The notes: generated by a model from the sequence alone, not told the origin. Positions 1 through 8,275 are shown, numbered from the stretch's first letter. The stretch is DNA of 64,000 nt from Gallionella sp. (GCA_030682375.1 JAUXOL010000013.1:230051-294050); one strand, 5' to 3'. Numbers and translations are program-made.

Positions 1-1192
1 ACATCCCTTCCGACATGGAGTTGAGCATGAGCTGCAAACTTGCCTGCGAATCCCTGAATTGCCGGGTGCGCTGATCCACTCTGGCTTCGAGCGTGGCATT
101 GGCCACGCTCAGACTCAACGCCAACTTGTCCCGCTCGGCATTGACCCGGCGCAGATAGCGGTTGTTGCGCCACAGGTATATCGCCCCCGCCAATATGCCC
201 AGGAATAAAACGATCAGGCCAGCCGAGACTGCCAGGAAATATTTCTGGTAGATGTCGCGCCAGTTGAAATCCGCGTTGCGGTTGGGCAACGCGCGCAATT
301 TCAGCATGACGGCTTCCACGGAAGAATAATCGCCCGGGGGCATGAAGCCGTAATATTTCCCGCTGCGCGCCGCCGCGTCTTCAGGCTTCAGATCGAACAG
401 CGCCTGCGCCACCGCCTTGATCAATTCATCCGGCACATTCCGCATCGATGACAACGGCCATTCCGGATACAGCTCCGTGGAAAGCAGCTGCGGGAAGATG
501 CCGCTCTGCTGTCTGTTCAACACCTTGAACTCGGACGGCGACAGCTTGTTCTCGGCCACCATCGCTTCCAGTACGCCGGTACGCACGAAACCGGCATCCG
601 CCTTACCGCTCAGGACCTCGGACACCACCTTGTCCTGCGGGAGGCCAACGAAACGAAGCCCGGACGACCCTGCGATGTCGATGCCATGTGTGAACAGAGT
701 CCAGCGTTGTACCAGGTAAGCGGCGAAAGAACGGTCATGAACCGCAGCCAGTGTCTTGCCTTCCAAGTCGCCGAGCGCTTCGATATCCGATCGTTCCGCC
801 CGAGTGAAGATCACACCCCCGAATTGACTGACTGGGCGTCCTCCGGAAGCATTCATCAAGGTAGCGAGCGCGGCCAGACTGTAGTCCGAACGCAGGACGA
901 CGTATTGCTCCGGGTTTGTCAGAACGAATTCGACCTTGCCCTCCCTGACGGCCGACGCCAGATCGTCGAGATAGAGCGGCACGATGCTGAATCGATAATG
1001 CGGAATAGCCCTGCTCAGATAATCGGCAGTCGGCTGCCATTGCTTCAGGGTTTGCTCGGTGGTGCGAAACGAGGTGACGCCGATGCGTATATGGCGATCC
1101 TGAACCGATGCCTGCGCCGTCTGCCATGCCGCCGCCAGCAAGCCAAGAAACAGGCACAAGGCAAGACGCCCGATCGCAGATGTTATGGACAT
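1..1192 (-). CDS. Membrane sensor with PhnD-like periplasmic domain and PAS domain (3' end outside window)
   Basis: The gene runs off the left edge, so the ORF track misses it; I read it from the reverse complement. It starts MSITSAIGRL with a hydrophobic signal segment. About 250 residues resembling a periplasmic phosphonate-type substrate-binding domain follow (FVLTNPEQYVV, GKTLAAV, DAGFVRTGVLE). A transmembrane helix (FLAVSAGLIVLFLGILAGAI), a coiled coil, and the beginning of a PAS-like domain (LQLMLNSMSEGM) come next. The catalytic output domain lies outside the window and could be a histidine kinase or a GGDEF domain. Sensors with PhnD-like input, such as the tetrathionate sensor TtrS, are known. 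Position at the end of the sox unit suggests sensing of a sulfur oxyanion, which is inference. Confidence 0.75.
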   Translation of the reverse strand, partial: MSITSAIGRLALCLFLGLLAAAWQTAQASVQDRHIRIGVTSFRTTEQTLKQWQPTADYLSRAIPHYRFSIVPLYLDDLASAVREGKVEFVLTNPEQYVVLRSDYSLAALATLMNASGGRPVSQFGGVIFTRAERSDIEALGDLEGKTLAAVHDRSFAAYLVQRWTLFTHGIDIAGSSGLRFVGLPQDKVVSEVLSGKADAGFVRTGVLEAMVAENKLSPSEFKVLNRQQSGIFPQLLSTELYPEWPLSSMRNVPDELIKAVAQALFDLKPEDAAARSGKYYGFMPPGDYSSVEAVMLKLRALPNRNADFNWRDIYQKYFLAVSAGLIVLFLGILAGAIYLWRNNRYLRRVNAERDKLALSLSVANATLEARVDQRTRQFRDSQASLQLMLNSMSEGM

Positions 1193-1267
1193 GAATCCGA
1201 CAACGCCTTTCCTATATTTCCGATCGCAGAAAACGGAGGGCGATCAACATGCCCTGCCTCACCTCAG

Positions 1268-1777
1268 TCAGAGGTCGCCCCTGCTCGCCGCGACCATCAT
1301 GTCCTTCATCGCCGCCATCACGCGTTCGGCGCTATTGCGGGCATCGGCCGGCAGCGCCTTGATCAGCTTGATATCCATCATCATGGAGACAACCCAACGC
1401 TTACCTTGGGTGTCTTCCACCAGCGCGATACGGCAGGGCATGAAAGCGATCATCATCAGATCCGCAGCCAGCATTTTGTTGGCGGTCAGGCCGTCGCAGA
1501 AGTTGAATATCTCCATGCGTTTGGCCGGTTTGCCGGTCAGCGCCTCGATCTCCTTGTAAATCGGGTTACCCCCGACGAACTTGAGGTTGTGCTGATTGGC
1601 GCGCAGCTTGAGCGACTCCACCGCATCGTCGAAGCTGACATTATCCTGCACCTGAATACGCGCGATCTGCAGCTTTACATTGGTATAAGCGATGCCGGTT
1701 GCAGGCTCCGCAGCATAGGCAGTTTGCAAGGCAAGCGCCAACAACAGCGCTGCGAGATTACGAATTATTTGCATCAT
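1268..1777 (-). CDS. DUF302 family exported protein
   Basis: A 169-residue protein with an N-terminal signal peptide (ALLLALALQTAYA) and a DUF302-type domain (FNFCDGLTANKML, FMPCRIALVED). The start is supported by GGGAGG a few bases upstream of the ATG. It lies just downstream of soxB on the same strand and probably belongs to the sox unit. DUF302 proteins are small and often exported or membrane-associated; their function is not settled. Two cysteines (FCDG, MPCR) could form a disulfide or bind a ligand, which is speculation. Confidence 0.8.
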   Translation of the reverse strand: MMQIIRNLAALLLALALQTAYAAEPATGIAYTNVKLQIARIQVQDNVSFDDAVESLKLRANQHNLKFVGGNPIYKEIEALTGKPAKRMEIFNFCDGLTANKMLAADLMMIAFMPCRIALVEDTQGKRWVVSMMMDIKLIKALPADARNSAERVMAAMKDMMVAASRGDL

Positions 1778-1810
1778 GATTCCTCCCTGAAGTCAGATAT
1801 TCCCGGAAAC

Positions 1811-3535
1811 TCAGATGATTCCCGGATTGCCCGTCACGCCCTTCAACTTCGGCACGTTGGGCGCGGTAGCCTTGACGGTTTTTTCGTTGCGCAGATGGCG
1901 AGCGACCAGGTCCCAGATCGGCTCGCCGCCCTTGTCGCGTGCGGCTTCCGTCACAGGCGCCCAACCCGCCACCTTGTATGTCTTGTTGGCATCCAGCAGT
2001 TTGCCGTCCAGGCGCATGTCCTGGATGCGCTTGCCCATGCCGGCATTCGGTTCGCAGGTGTATTCCAGCCCGCCGACACGCACCATGTCGCCGCCCTGCT
2101 GGTAGTACGGATCGGGATTGAACAGGTTGTCGCCTACATCTTCCAGCACGTTCTTGATCTGCGCGCCGGTCATCTCTGTGAGCGTACTGTACGGATAGGT
2201 GATCGCGGTCTGGTTGAGCACGTCTTCCATGGTGATGTCCGAGCCCGGCAGCAGCGAGGTACCCCAGCGGAAGCCGGGCGAGAAGGCAATGGGCGCGTCC
2301 TTTTCCTTCATCAGCGCATCGAGGATCACCTGGTCGAAGCTGCCGTTGAAGTTGCCGCGGCGATACAGCAGGCCATCGGTGGTCGCCAGTTTTTCGTCGA
2401 GCTTGCTGGCATAAGGCGCGCGGTGCTTCTGTATCAGCGCCGTCATGCCCGGATCGGCCGCCAGCAGGTTGGCGAACACCGGCAGCAGCTTGTAGCGGAA
2501 GCCTGCGACCTTGCCGCCCTTCACCTCGAAGTCCAGCACGCCGAGGAACTTGCCGTTCGAGCCGGCATTGGTCACCAGCGTGGTGCCACCGCGGTTCTTC
2601 ACCGGGATGGGGGCGGGAATGCCGTCGTGCGTGTGGCCGCCAAGGATGGCGTCCAGACCGCTGACGCGCGAGGCCAGCTTGAGGTCGACATCCATGCCAT
2701 TATGCGACAGCAGCACCACGACCTGTGCGCCCTTCTTGCGCGCCTCGTCTATGGTGATCTGGAGGTTTTCTTCCTGAATGCCGTACGACCACTCGGGCAC
2801 GAAATAGCGCGGATTGGCGATGGTGCTGTACGGGAAAGCCTGACCGATGATCGCGACCGGGACGCCGTTCATTTCCTTGATGACGTAAGGCTTGAACACC
2901 GGATCACCGAAGTCGGTGGTCTTCACGTTCTGCGCGACCACATCCATCCTGCCGCTCAGCACGCCCTCCTCGGCTTCCTTGATGCGCTGCGCGCCGTACA
3001 TGCACTCGAAGTGCATGGTCATCACGTCCACGCCCAGTTCCAGGCAGGCATCTATCATGTCCTGCCCGTTGGTCCACAGCGCCTGTCCGCTCCCCTGCCA
3101 GGTATCGCCGCCATCCAGCAGCAATGCACCGGGACGCGAGGCGCGTATCTGCTTGACCAGCGTGGCGAGGTGCGCGAAGCCGCCAACCTTGCCGTAGGTG
3201 CGCGCGGCGCTGACATAGTCGAGACAGGTGTAGGCATGCGCCTCCGGCGATCCCGGCTTGACGCCGAAACGCTTGAGCAGCGCGTTGCCGACCAGATGCG
3301 GCGGCTGCCCGCTCATCGCCCCCACGCCGAGGTTGATCTCCGGCTCGCGGAAATACATCGGATTCAGTTGCGCGTGGCTGTCGGTGATATGCAGCAGGCT
3401 GACATTGCCGTAACGGCGTAAGTCGTACATGCGCGAAGCATCGCGGGCTGCATAGCTTTGGTTGCTGTTCAGCATGAAGCCGCCCGCCGAGGCGATTGCC
3501 AATAGTTGCAGGAACTCGCGACGATTCATGTCCAT
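1811..3535 (-). CDS. soxB: Thiosulfohydrolase SoxB
   Basis: The 574-residue protein has the usual SoxB length. A Tat-type leader (NRREFLQLLAIASAGGF) precedes a metallophosphoesterase-like domain with metal-site motifs (LLHITDSHAQLNP, LLDGGDTW, LLSHNGMDVD, GGHTHDG) and a 5'-nucleotidase-like C-terminal domain. SoxB is the periplasmic dimanganese enzyme that hydrolyses the sulfonate from SoxY-cysteine-S-thiosulfonate and releases sulfate. It follows soxX, with a strong hairpin between them. The upstream Shine-Dalgarno is weak (GAAAGAAA). ATG codons at residues 1 and 3 are both possible starts. Confidence 0.97.
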   Translation of the reverse strand: MDMNRREFLQLLAIASAGGFMLNSNQSYAARDASRMYDLRRYGNVSLLHITDSHAQLNPMYFREPEINLGVGAMSGQPPHLVGNALLKRFGVKPGSPEAHAYTCLDYVSAARTYGKVGGFAHLATLVKQIRASRPGALLLDGGDTWQGSGQALWTNGQDMIDACLELGVDVMTMHFECMYGAQRIKEAEEGVLSGRMDVVAQNVKTTDFGDPVFKPYVIKEMNGVPVAIIGQAFPYSTIANPRYFVPEWSYGIQEENLQITIDEARKKGAQVVVLLSHNGMDVDLKLASRVSGLDAILGGHTHDGIPAPIPVKNRGGTTLVTNAGSNGKFLGVLDFEVKGGKVAGFRYKLLPVFANLLAADPGMTALIQKHRAPYASKLDEKLATTDGLLYRRGNFNGSFDQVILDALMKEKDAPIAFSPGFRWGTSLLPGSDITMEDVLNQTAITYPYSTLTEMTGAQIKNVLEDVGDNLFNPDPYYQQGGDMVRVGGLEYTCEPNAGMGKRIQDMRLDGKLLDANKTYKVAGWAPVTEAARDKGGEPIWDLVARHLRNEKTVKATAPNVPKLKGVTGNPGII

Positions 3536-3569
3536 GGAATTTCTTTCGCTGCGTGGATCGATGTCTGAT

Positions 3570-3600
3570 AAACCGGCCCTCCGCTCATGCGGCGGGCCGG
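3570..3600 (-). terminator. Hairpin between soxX and soxB, weak terminator or attenuator
   Basis: On the minus strand CCGGCCC pairs with GGGCCGG, and an inner CCGC-ATGA-GCGG stem stacks inside it. Only TTTA follows, so full termination is doubtful. It may be an attenuator or an RNA processing/stability element separating soxX from soxB. Confidence 0.45.
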
Positions 3601-3610
3601 CATTGCGGCG

Positions 3611-4231
3611 TTACTTGTTGACCGGCGATTCCGGATCGAGCAGCAGGGCGACCAGATCCTTGATCTGCGCTTCGCTCAGGATGCCCATGTGGCCGAAGCG
3701 CGGCATGTTGGCACAGGCGTTGTAGGCCTTGGCGTTGTAGATGCGGCCATATGCATAACGCTGGACCTCTTCGGTATTGCCGCGGATCTTGCCGAAGTTC
3801 AGCAGGCTGGGGCCGATGGTGCCGTAGGCGATCTCCGTGGACGACAGCTGGTGGCAGTTGTAGCAATTGCCGCCCGCGGCATCTTCCGGCTTGTCACTCC
3901 AGGTCATACCGCGGCCGCTCTGGGCGAGTTTCTCACCGGCCTTCCAGTCGCCCATGTACTTGCCGTCGGCAGGCCATTTGACGGCCTTCTCCTGCTCGGC
4001 CTCCAGCTTGTGCTTCAGCTTGGTCGGAACCTTGTCGACATACTTGCTGCATGCCGCCTGCAACTCGTCCTGATTCACGCGGGAGGCCTTGGCGATGCCC
4101 TTGTCGCGGAAATCGCGCTTGATGATGTCGGTGGTTTTTGCATCCAGCGAGGCGGCCTGTGCGGGCAAGATTGCGGCAGCAAAAGATGCAGCCACGACCA
4201 TTCCAATAATTTGCTTTGCGTTCATGTTCAT
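3611..4231 (-). CDS. soxX: Sulfur-oxidation c-type cytochrome SoxX
   Basis: A 206-residue exported monoheme cytochrome with a signal peptide (VVAASFAAAILPAQA) and a CYNCH heme site near residues 123-127. Downstream methionines in NMPRFGHMG can supply the distal ligand. With SoxA it forms the periplasmic SoxAX enzyme, which couples thiosulfate to the SoxY cysteine and passes electrons to cytochrome c. It starts four bases after soxA ends, and AGGAG overlaps the soxA stop codon. ATG codons at residues 1 and 3 are both in frame, and the second has better Shine-Dalgarno spacing. Confidence 0.95.
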   Translation of the reverse strand: MNMNAKQIIGMVVAASFAAAILPAQAASLDAKTTDIIKRDFRDKGIAKASRVNQDELQAACSKYVDKVPTKLKHKLEAEQEKAVKWPADGKYMGDWKAGEKLAQSGRGMTWSDKPEDAAGGNCYNCHQLSSTEIAYGTIGPSLLNFGKIRGNTEEVQRYAYGRIYNAKAYNACANMPRFGHMGILSEAQIKDLVALLLDPESPVNK

Positions 4232-4234
4232 CTC

Positions 4235-5056
4235 CTAACGTTTCAGACCAGGACCGTCATACTTGGCGCCGTTCGCGCTGACCGCCAGAAACATGGTCAA
4301 TGCGACAGTTGCTTCCGAGGCGAACTTCGGCTCGGGGAAACGCTGTTGGCGGAAGCAGTCGTTCAGACGCCACTGGAATGAGCGGGTCAGGCCCTGAGAG
4401 ACGCGATAAGCGGGCCAGCTGGTGTAGGCCGATTGTGCATCCTTCTTGTTGCTGCTCAGGTTGGGCAGGTCCTGCATGCGGATACGCACGCCGCTGGTCG
4501 CATGGCAGGTGGAGCAGGCGAAATCGTAAGGACCGGCGCGATAGTTGAAGATGCGCTTGCCGATCTCGTATGCCTCTTTTTCCTTGGGATGCTTGACCGA
4601 AACGGCCATCTTGATGCCCTTGGACTGGCCGACCACATAGGTGGTCAGCGACGAGATGTCGGAAGCTTTCTTCTCGCTGGCAAAAGGCTTGGCGGAGATA
4701 TCTTCTTCCTTCAGGCCTTGCAAAGTGGTCATGCAGGTCAGCAGACGCGACTCCAGATCCTGCACCTTGCCGGTGTCCTTGAAGTAGCGCGGCAGTTCGG
4801 CATAAGCGCCCTTCACCACGCCGGGCCCCTTGCCCAGATCGCACTTTTCCAGCGTAGCCTGATTGGGGCCCGCTGCCGTCTTCCACAGCTCTTCGCCGCG
4901 CATCTCGTCGAACTCGGCAGGATTGCCGTCGCTGATCATTTCGCGATATGCCGCGATGCGATCCGAATCTGTCGTTTCATTTTCAGCCGCTTGCACCGTA
5001 CAACTTGCCGCCAGCGCGAGCATCAGAATTGCCTTGTTTACGTTACTGGTGTTCAT
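4235..5056 (-). CDS. soxA: Sulfur-oxidation cytochrome SoxA
   Basis: A 273-residue exported protein with one CSTCH heme site near residues 181-185, so this is a single-heme SoxA. The cysteine in NDCFRQQR (about residue 234) is in the expected place for the conserved active-site/heme-ligand cysteine. Two more cysteines (about 72 and 108) probably form a disulfide replacing the lost second heme. A signal peptide is present, and GGGAGG precedes the ATG. SoxA is the thiosulfate-conjugating subunit of SoxAX. Confidence 0.95.
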   Translation of the reverse strand: MNTSNVNKAILMLALAASCTVQAAENETTDSDRIAAYREMISDGNPAEFDEMRGEELWKTAAGPNQATLEKCDLGKGPGVVKGAYAELPRYFKDTGKVQDLESRLLTCMTTLQGLKEEDISAKPFASEKKASDISSLTTYVVGQSKGIKMAVSVKHPKEKEAYEIGKRIFNYRAGPYDFACSTCHATSGVRIRMQDLPNLSSNKKDAQSAYTSWPAYRVSQGLTRSFQWRLNDCFRQQRFPEPKFASEATVALTMFLAVSANGAKYDGPGLKR

Positions 5057-5072
5057 CTTTACCTCCCCAAGG

Positions 5073-5101
5073 AAAAACTGGCTACCGAATCGGCAGCCAG
5101 T
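5073..5101 (-). terminator. Hairpin with U-tract between soxZ and soxA
   Basis: On the minus strand ACTGGCTGCCG pairs with CGGTAGCCAGT (11 pairs, one G-U) around an ATT loop and is followed directly by TTTTT. This is a good intrinsic terminator shape lying inside the sox unit, before the soxA ribosome site. It probably attenuates transcription so that soxYZ is made in excess over soxAXB. Confidence 0.7.
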
Positions 5102-5117
5102 CTAGATGTATCGAACG

Positions 5118-5432
5118 TTATGCAGCGATTGCCACCTCGTCGGTGCGGGTATCACCCTTGTTGTCCACCCAGCTGACGGTGACTTTTTCACCCGCGGCTC
5201 CGCCCTTGAAGTGGAACAGCAGGTAAGGGTTCTTCGATATGGACTGGCCGAACTGCGCCTCCAGTACCGTGCGCCCCTGATACTGGGCTTTGACTTCGGT
5301 GATGAACCATGCCGGCACCAGCGTGCCGTCCGCCTCCTTGCGCAGGCCGGTCTCCATCTCGTGTTGCATCAGAATCTTGACTTCGGTCACGCCATCCTTG
5401 ACGGCGGCGCGGATCTTCATTGGCTTACCCAT
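5118..5432 (-). CDS. soxZ: Sulfur-carrier partner protein SoxZ
   Basis: A 104-residue protein typical of SoxZ, with no signal peptide (it is exported together with SoxY). Family blocks are visible: MQHEMETGLRK, IPAWFITE-like VPAWFITEV, and SKNPYLLFHFKGG. It forms the SoxYZ heterodimer that carries sulfur intermediates in the periplasm. It follows soxY by about 40 bases. A clearly related second copy lies at 10198-10509. Confidence 0.96.
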   Translation of the reverse strand: MGKPMKIRAAVKDGVTEVKILMQHEMETGLRKEADGTLVPAWFITEVKAQYQGRTVLEAQFGQSISKNPYLLFHFKGGAAGEKVTVSWVDNKGDTRTDEVAIAA

Positions 5433-5472
5433 GATGTTTATCCTTGATCGAGTGAGTTATATCCGGAAGGGC

Positions 5473-5955
5473 TTAACCGCCGCAGCCGCCGGCAGTCACC
5501 TTGACTTCTTTGGCGACGCGATAGAACTTGCCATCGGCCTTGACCAGCGCAACGACGTTGGCGGTCTGCCCCATCTTGACGCGGGTCGTGACCATGCCCT
5601 CGGTTCCTGCGGGAATGGTGAAGTTGGCCGCCAGGACGTTCGGATTCTTGTCAACCAGAATGGATATCTGCTCGACGTTGGGCAAGCTGCTGCTCACGGT
5701 GACCGGCACCACGGAACCGTTCTCCGCGATCTCTGGCACCGTCAGCTGGATGGATGCCGCATTGTTTTCGGGAACGATGACCCCCAACGCGTTCAATGCC
5801 TCATCCATGTTCTTTGCCGAGAACGCGTTCTTGTTCCACTCCGCCAGCGCAGCACCCGACTGCAACAGGCCGAGGGAGCCGAACAACGCGAGCAGCCCGG
5901 CACCTCCGCTTACCTTGAGCATCTTGCGACGCCCCAGATCAATTTCCATGCTCAT
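5473..5955 (-). CDS. soxY: Sulfur-carrier protein SoxY with canonical GGCGG end
   Basis: I place the start at the ATG at 5955 (MSMEIDLGRRK), because AAGGAG lies seven bases upstream; the ORF track starts earlier. That gives 160 residues. A twin-arginine leader (GRRKMLKVSG plus a hydrophobic stretch ending AALA) directs export. The protein ends KVTAGGCGG, the canonical swinging arm whose cysteine carries the sulfur intermediate. SoxYZ is the substrate carrier on which SoxAX and SoxB act. Confidence 0.96.
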   Translation of the reverse strand: MSMEIDLGRRKMLKVSGGAGLLALFGSLGLLQSGAALAEWNKNAFSAKNMDEALNALGVIVPENNAASIQLTVPEIAENGSVVPVTVSSSLPNVEQISILVDKNPNVLAANFTIPAGTEGMVTTRVKMGQTANVVALVKADGKFYRVAKEVKVTAGGCGG

Positions 5956-5995
5956 CGAATATCTCCTTTTTGCAGTTTTCCGGTCATTTCGGGTC

Positions 5996-6022
5996 AAAAA
6001 AAGCCCGTATCGCTACGGGCTT
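5996..6022 (-). terminator. Intrinsic terminator between the porin gene and soxY
   Basis: On the minus strand AAGCCCGTA pairs perfectly with TACGGGCTT around a four-base loop and is followed by a run of seven Ts. Only about 40 bases remain before the soxY start, leaving little room for a separate promoter. soxYZAXB is therefore probably expressed by read-through, or from a promoter inside the porin gene. Confidence 0.85.
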
Positions 6023-6037
6023 CAGTGCTGGATACTT

Positions 6038-7414
6038 TTAGAACCGATGCGTATACATCAGTTGCCAGTTCATCTGACTGTGATCGATGCTGTAACCACC
6101 GGCTGCGGCAGGCGCCGTCACCGTGATCTTGGGCACATAAGTGAATGAGCCATTGATCTCGGACACCTTATCGAGGACATAGCCCGCACCCAGCATGTAG
6201 TGGTTCTTGACTGTCGCCGGGAACAGCGGATTCACGAAGCTGTCAGGAACCGGGTTGTTGGCCAGGTTCATGCCGGCACGCAGGGTCAGCTGCGGCGAAG
6301 TCTTGTAGGCGAATCCGATGTTGAACACGTCCTGATCGACCCAGTTCTGGGGCATCTTCATGTCCATATTCAGGCCGCCCATATCCGTGCTGCTGAAGGT
6401 CATGTGGAAATTCTTCATGACCCGGGCCCAACCCACACGCTTGTAGTCCGCCGCAATCATAAGATCGTCCGATGCCTGAACTGCCATGCCGATGCCATAG
6501 ACTTCCGGGAACTGGAAATCAACGACAGTCACCTTGCCATTCAGCGTGTAAGTGGTGCCGGCCGGGCCGATCGCGCCGGCAGTATCGATCATGCTGACGC
6601 TAGCGCCATCGGCAACCATGTCGCCCAAGCTAGTCTTGGAGTGATAGGTAGCGCCCACCGTGAACTGATTGTTGACCTTGTAGGTCATCCCCAGCTTGCC
6701 CGACCAGCCGGCCGAATTCGCCTTGCCGGTAAACGGGCTGCCATCGCTGAAATTGAAATACGCTGCATTGCCCGCTCCGCCCATGAACGCGCCCAATCCA
6801 GCCACAATAGGGCCGCCCGTCGCGGTCATATTCCCGCCAGCTGCGAGGCCGCCCATTTGGGCGCCGGACATCGCCATCTGCAGATCCATGCCGCCCCATA
6901 CCAGGCTAAGCGAACCCGCAACATTGAGGTCTGGAGAAACATTGTAGGCAAGCGGCACGATCACGTTGCCTACGCTCACCTCAGAACGGCTAGGTTTACC
7001 GGAACCGGCACCTACCCAGTCTGCCGCAGAGTATTCCGTGCCCATACCGCCCTGTGCGAATACGCCCACGCCATAGGACAGCGCGCCATCTTTCTTGACC
7101 CAACCGCCGGCAGGCATGTAATACGCAGTACCGCCGGAATTTGCATTCGGCATACCGGTCATCCTAGAAACCACATCCGGATGCAATCCGCCCACCGCCA
7201 CATCCAAGCGGCTCTCGCCGTCAGCCATCAATCCCAGAGTCGCCGGGTTGTTTGCCATACCCGCCGCACCATTGTCATAAGCCATCGAAGCGCCGCCCAT
7301 ACCGGTAGCAATCGGACCATAGCCTTCCATCAGCATGCCGTTGGTTGCATATGCAAGCGGCGAAGCCACCATGCCGGCGGCGAACAGCGATACAACAATC
7401 TTTTTCAATTTCAT
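6038..7414 (-). CDS. FadL/OmpP1-type outer-membrane porin
   Basis: A 458-residue exported protein with a signal peptide (VVSLFAAGMVASPLAYA). It has the FadL-family N-terminal signature (GMGGASMAYDNGAAGMANNPATLG), alternating beta-barrel segments, and an aromatic C-terminus (LMYTHRF). FadL-type channels take hydrophobic compounds across the outer membrane. Its place between dsrE2 and soxY suggests uptake of an apolar sulfur compound such as polysulfide or elemental sulfur, but this is inference; aromatics or fatty acids are the usual substrates. Confidence 0.85.
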   Translation of the reverse strand: MKLKKIVVSLFAAGMVASPLAYATNGMLMEGYGPIATGMGGASMAYDNGAAGMANNPATLGLMADGESRLDVAVGGLHPDVVSRMTGMPNANSGGTAYYMPAGGWVKKDGALSYGVGVFAQGGMGTEYSAADWVGAGSGKPSRSEVSVGNVIVPLAYNVSPDLNVAGSLSLVWGGMDLQMAMSGAQMGGLAAGGNMTATGGPIVAGLGAFMGGAGNAAYFNFSDGSPFTGKANSAGWSGKLGMTYKVNNQFTVGATYHSKTSLGDMVADGASVSMIDTAGAIGPAGTTYTLNGKVTVVDFQFPEVYGIGMAVQASDDLMIAADYKRVGWARVMKNFHMTFSSTDMGGLNMDMKMPQNWVDQDVFNIGFAYKTSPQLTLRAGMNLANNPVPDSFVNPLFPATVKNHYMLGAGYVLDKVSEINGSFTYVPKITVTAPAAAGGYSIDHSQMNWQLMYTHRF

Positions 7415-7487
7415 TTATGGACTCCCCTAATTGATTGATGGAACTGCAGACTACATTGCGGCCACTCCAAGACTCATAAAAACGGTA

Positions 7488-7958
7488 TTACACGAACAGG
7501 CAGATATCGGTTTCGCCGGCGAAACCGAAGAACATCGACGCACCGCCGTATTCGACGTTGTCGATGAATTCTCTCTTGTCCATTTCGAACAGATCGACTG
7601 TCATCTGGCAGGCAACGAATTTGACATCGGCTTCCAGGCACAGGTCGCGCAGCTCTTCCAGCGAGGCGACGCCATGTTTGGCCAGCTTCTGTTTCATCAT
7701 CATCGTCGCCATGCTTTCCATACCGGGCAGCATCTGCACCATCACCGGCATCGGTATCGGCATAGGCATCGCGGGATTGGCCAGAGGACTGATCTTCACG
7801 TCGGACAGGTCCTTCTTCAGCAGCTGCAGGCCGTAGAACGTGAAGAATATCTGCACGTCGTAGCCCAGTGCGGCAGCGGTCGAAGCAAGGATGAACGGCG
7901 GATACGCCATGTCCAGCGTGCCCTTGGTGGCGATGATCGCCATTTTTTTGGTGGTCAT
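7488..7958 (-). CDS. dsrE2: DsrE2-like sulfurtransferase (DsrE/F/H superfamily)
   Basis: A 156-residue protein of the DsrE2 type (MAIIATKGTLDMAYPPF, VQIFFTFYGLQLL). It carries the conserved cysteine in VACQMTVDLF (about residue 117), another at about 107, and a Met/Pro-rich linker. DsrE2 proteins often sit beside tusA in sulfur oxidizers and pass sulfane sulfur as persulfide in the cytoplasm, possibly near the membrane. It follows tusA by 19 bases. Confidence 0.85.
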   Translation of the reverse strand: MTTKKMAIIATKGTLDMAYPPFILASTAAALGYDVQIFFTFYGLQLLKKDLSDVKISPLANPAMPMPIPMPVMVQMLPGMESMATMMMKQKLAKHGVASLEELRDLCLEADVKFVACQMTVDLFEMDKREFIDNVEYGGASMFFGFAGETDICLFV

Positions 7959-7977
7959 GCTCTAGCCCTCGCGGTGA

Positions 7978-8205
7978 TTATTTCTTCTTCATCATGAAGA
8001 CGTACTTGCCGCCTTCTTCCGTATTGGAAAGCAGGGTGTGGCCGGTCTGGTCGGCAAAGGCCTGCATATCCTTGACCGCGCCGCAGTCGGTAGCGATGAC
8101 TCTGAGCACTTGCCCGGATTCCATATCGGCGAGCGCCTTCTTGGTCTTCACGATAGGCAAAGGACAGGACATACCACTGGCATCAAACTCTTTATCGAAC
8201 TTCAT
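7978..8205 (-). CDS. tusA: TusA-family sulfur carrier
   Basis: A 75-residue protein with the SCPLPIVK motif (Cys14 in the CPxP signature) and the TusA fold pattern (GQVLRVIATDCGAVKDMQAF). In sulfur oxidizers TusA carries sulfane sulfur as a persulfide to the cytoplasmic oxidation machinery. It is the first gene of the tusA-dsrE2-porin-sox run and lies directly downstream of a promoter with two operator palindromes. Confidence 0.92.
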   Translation of the reverse strand: MKFDKEFDASGMSCPLPIVKTKKALADMESGQVLRVIATDCGAVKDMQAFADQTGHTLLSNTEEGGKYVFMMKKK

Positions 8206-8269
8206 TTATCTTCACTCCAACTGGTTATTAAAATTACCGCAAAATGGCATCATCACAAATGCGATGCGC

Positions 8270-8275
8270 ATTATA
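8270..8275 (-). promoter_or_regulatory. Probable -10 box of the tusA-dsrE2-sox promoter
   Basis: Reading toward tusA, a perfect TATAAT sits 65 bases upstream of the start codon. Seventeen bases further up is GACGCT, a very poor -35 box. A strong -10 without a -35, next to tandem palindromes, fits an activator-dependent promoter. Confidence 0.55.

Noticed and set aside
686-3421. 911-residue plus-strand ORF
   Set aside because: It is the opposite-strand shadow of soxB and its neighbours; composition is Arg/His/Ala-rich with no domain, while the minus strand encodes clear SoxB.
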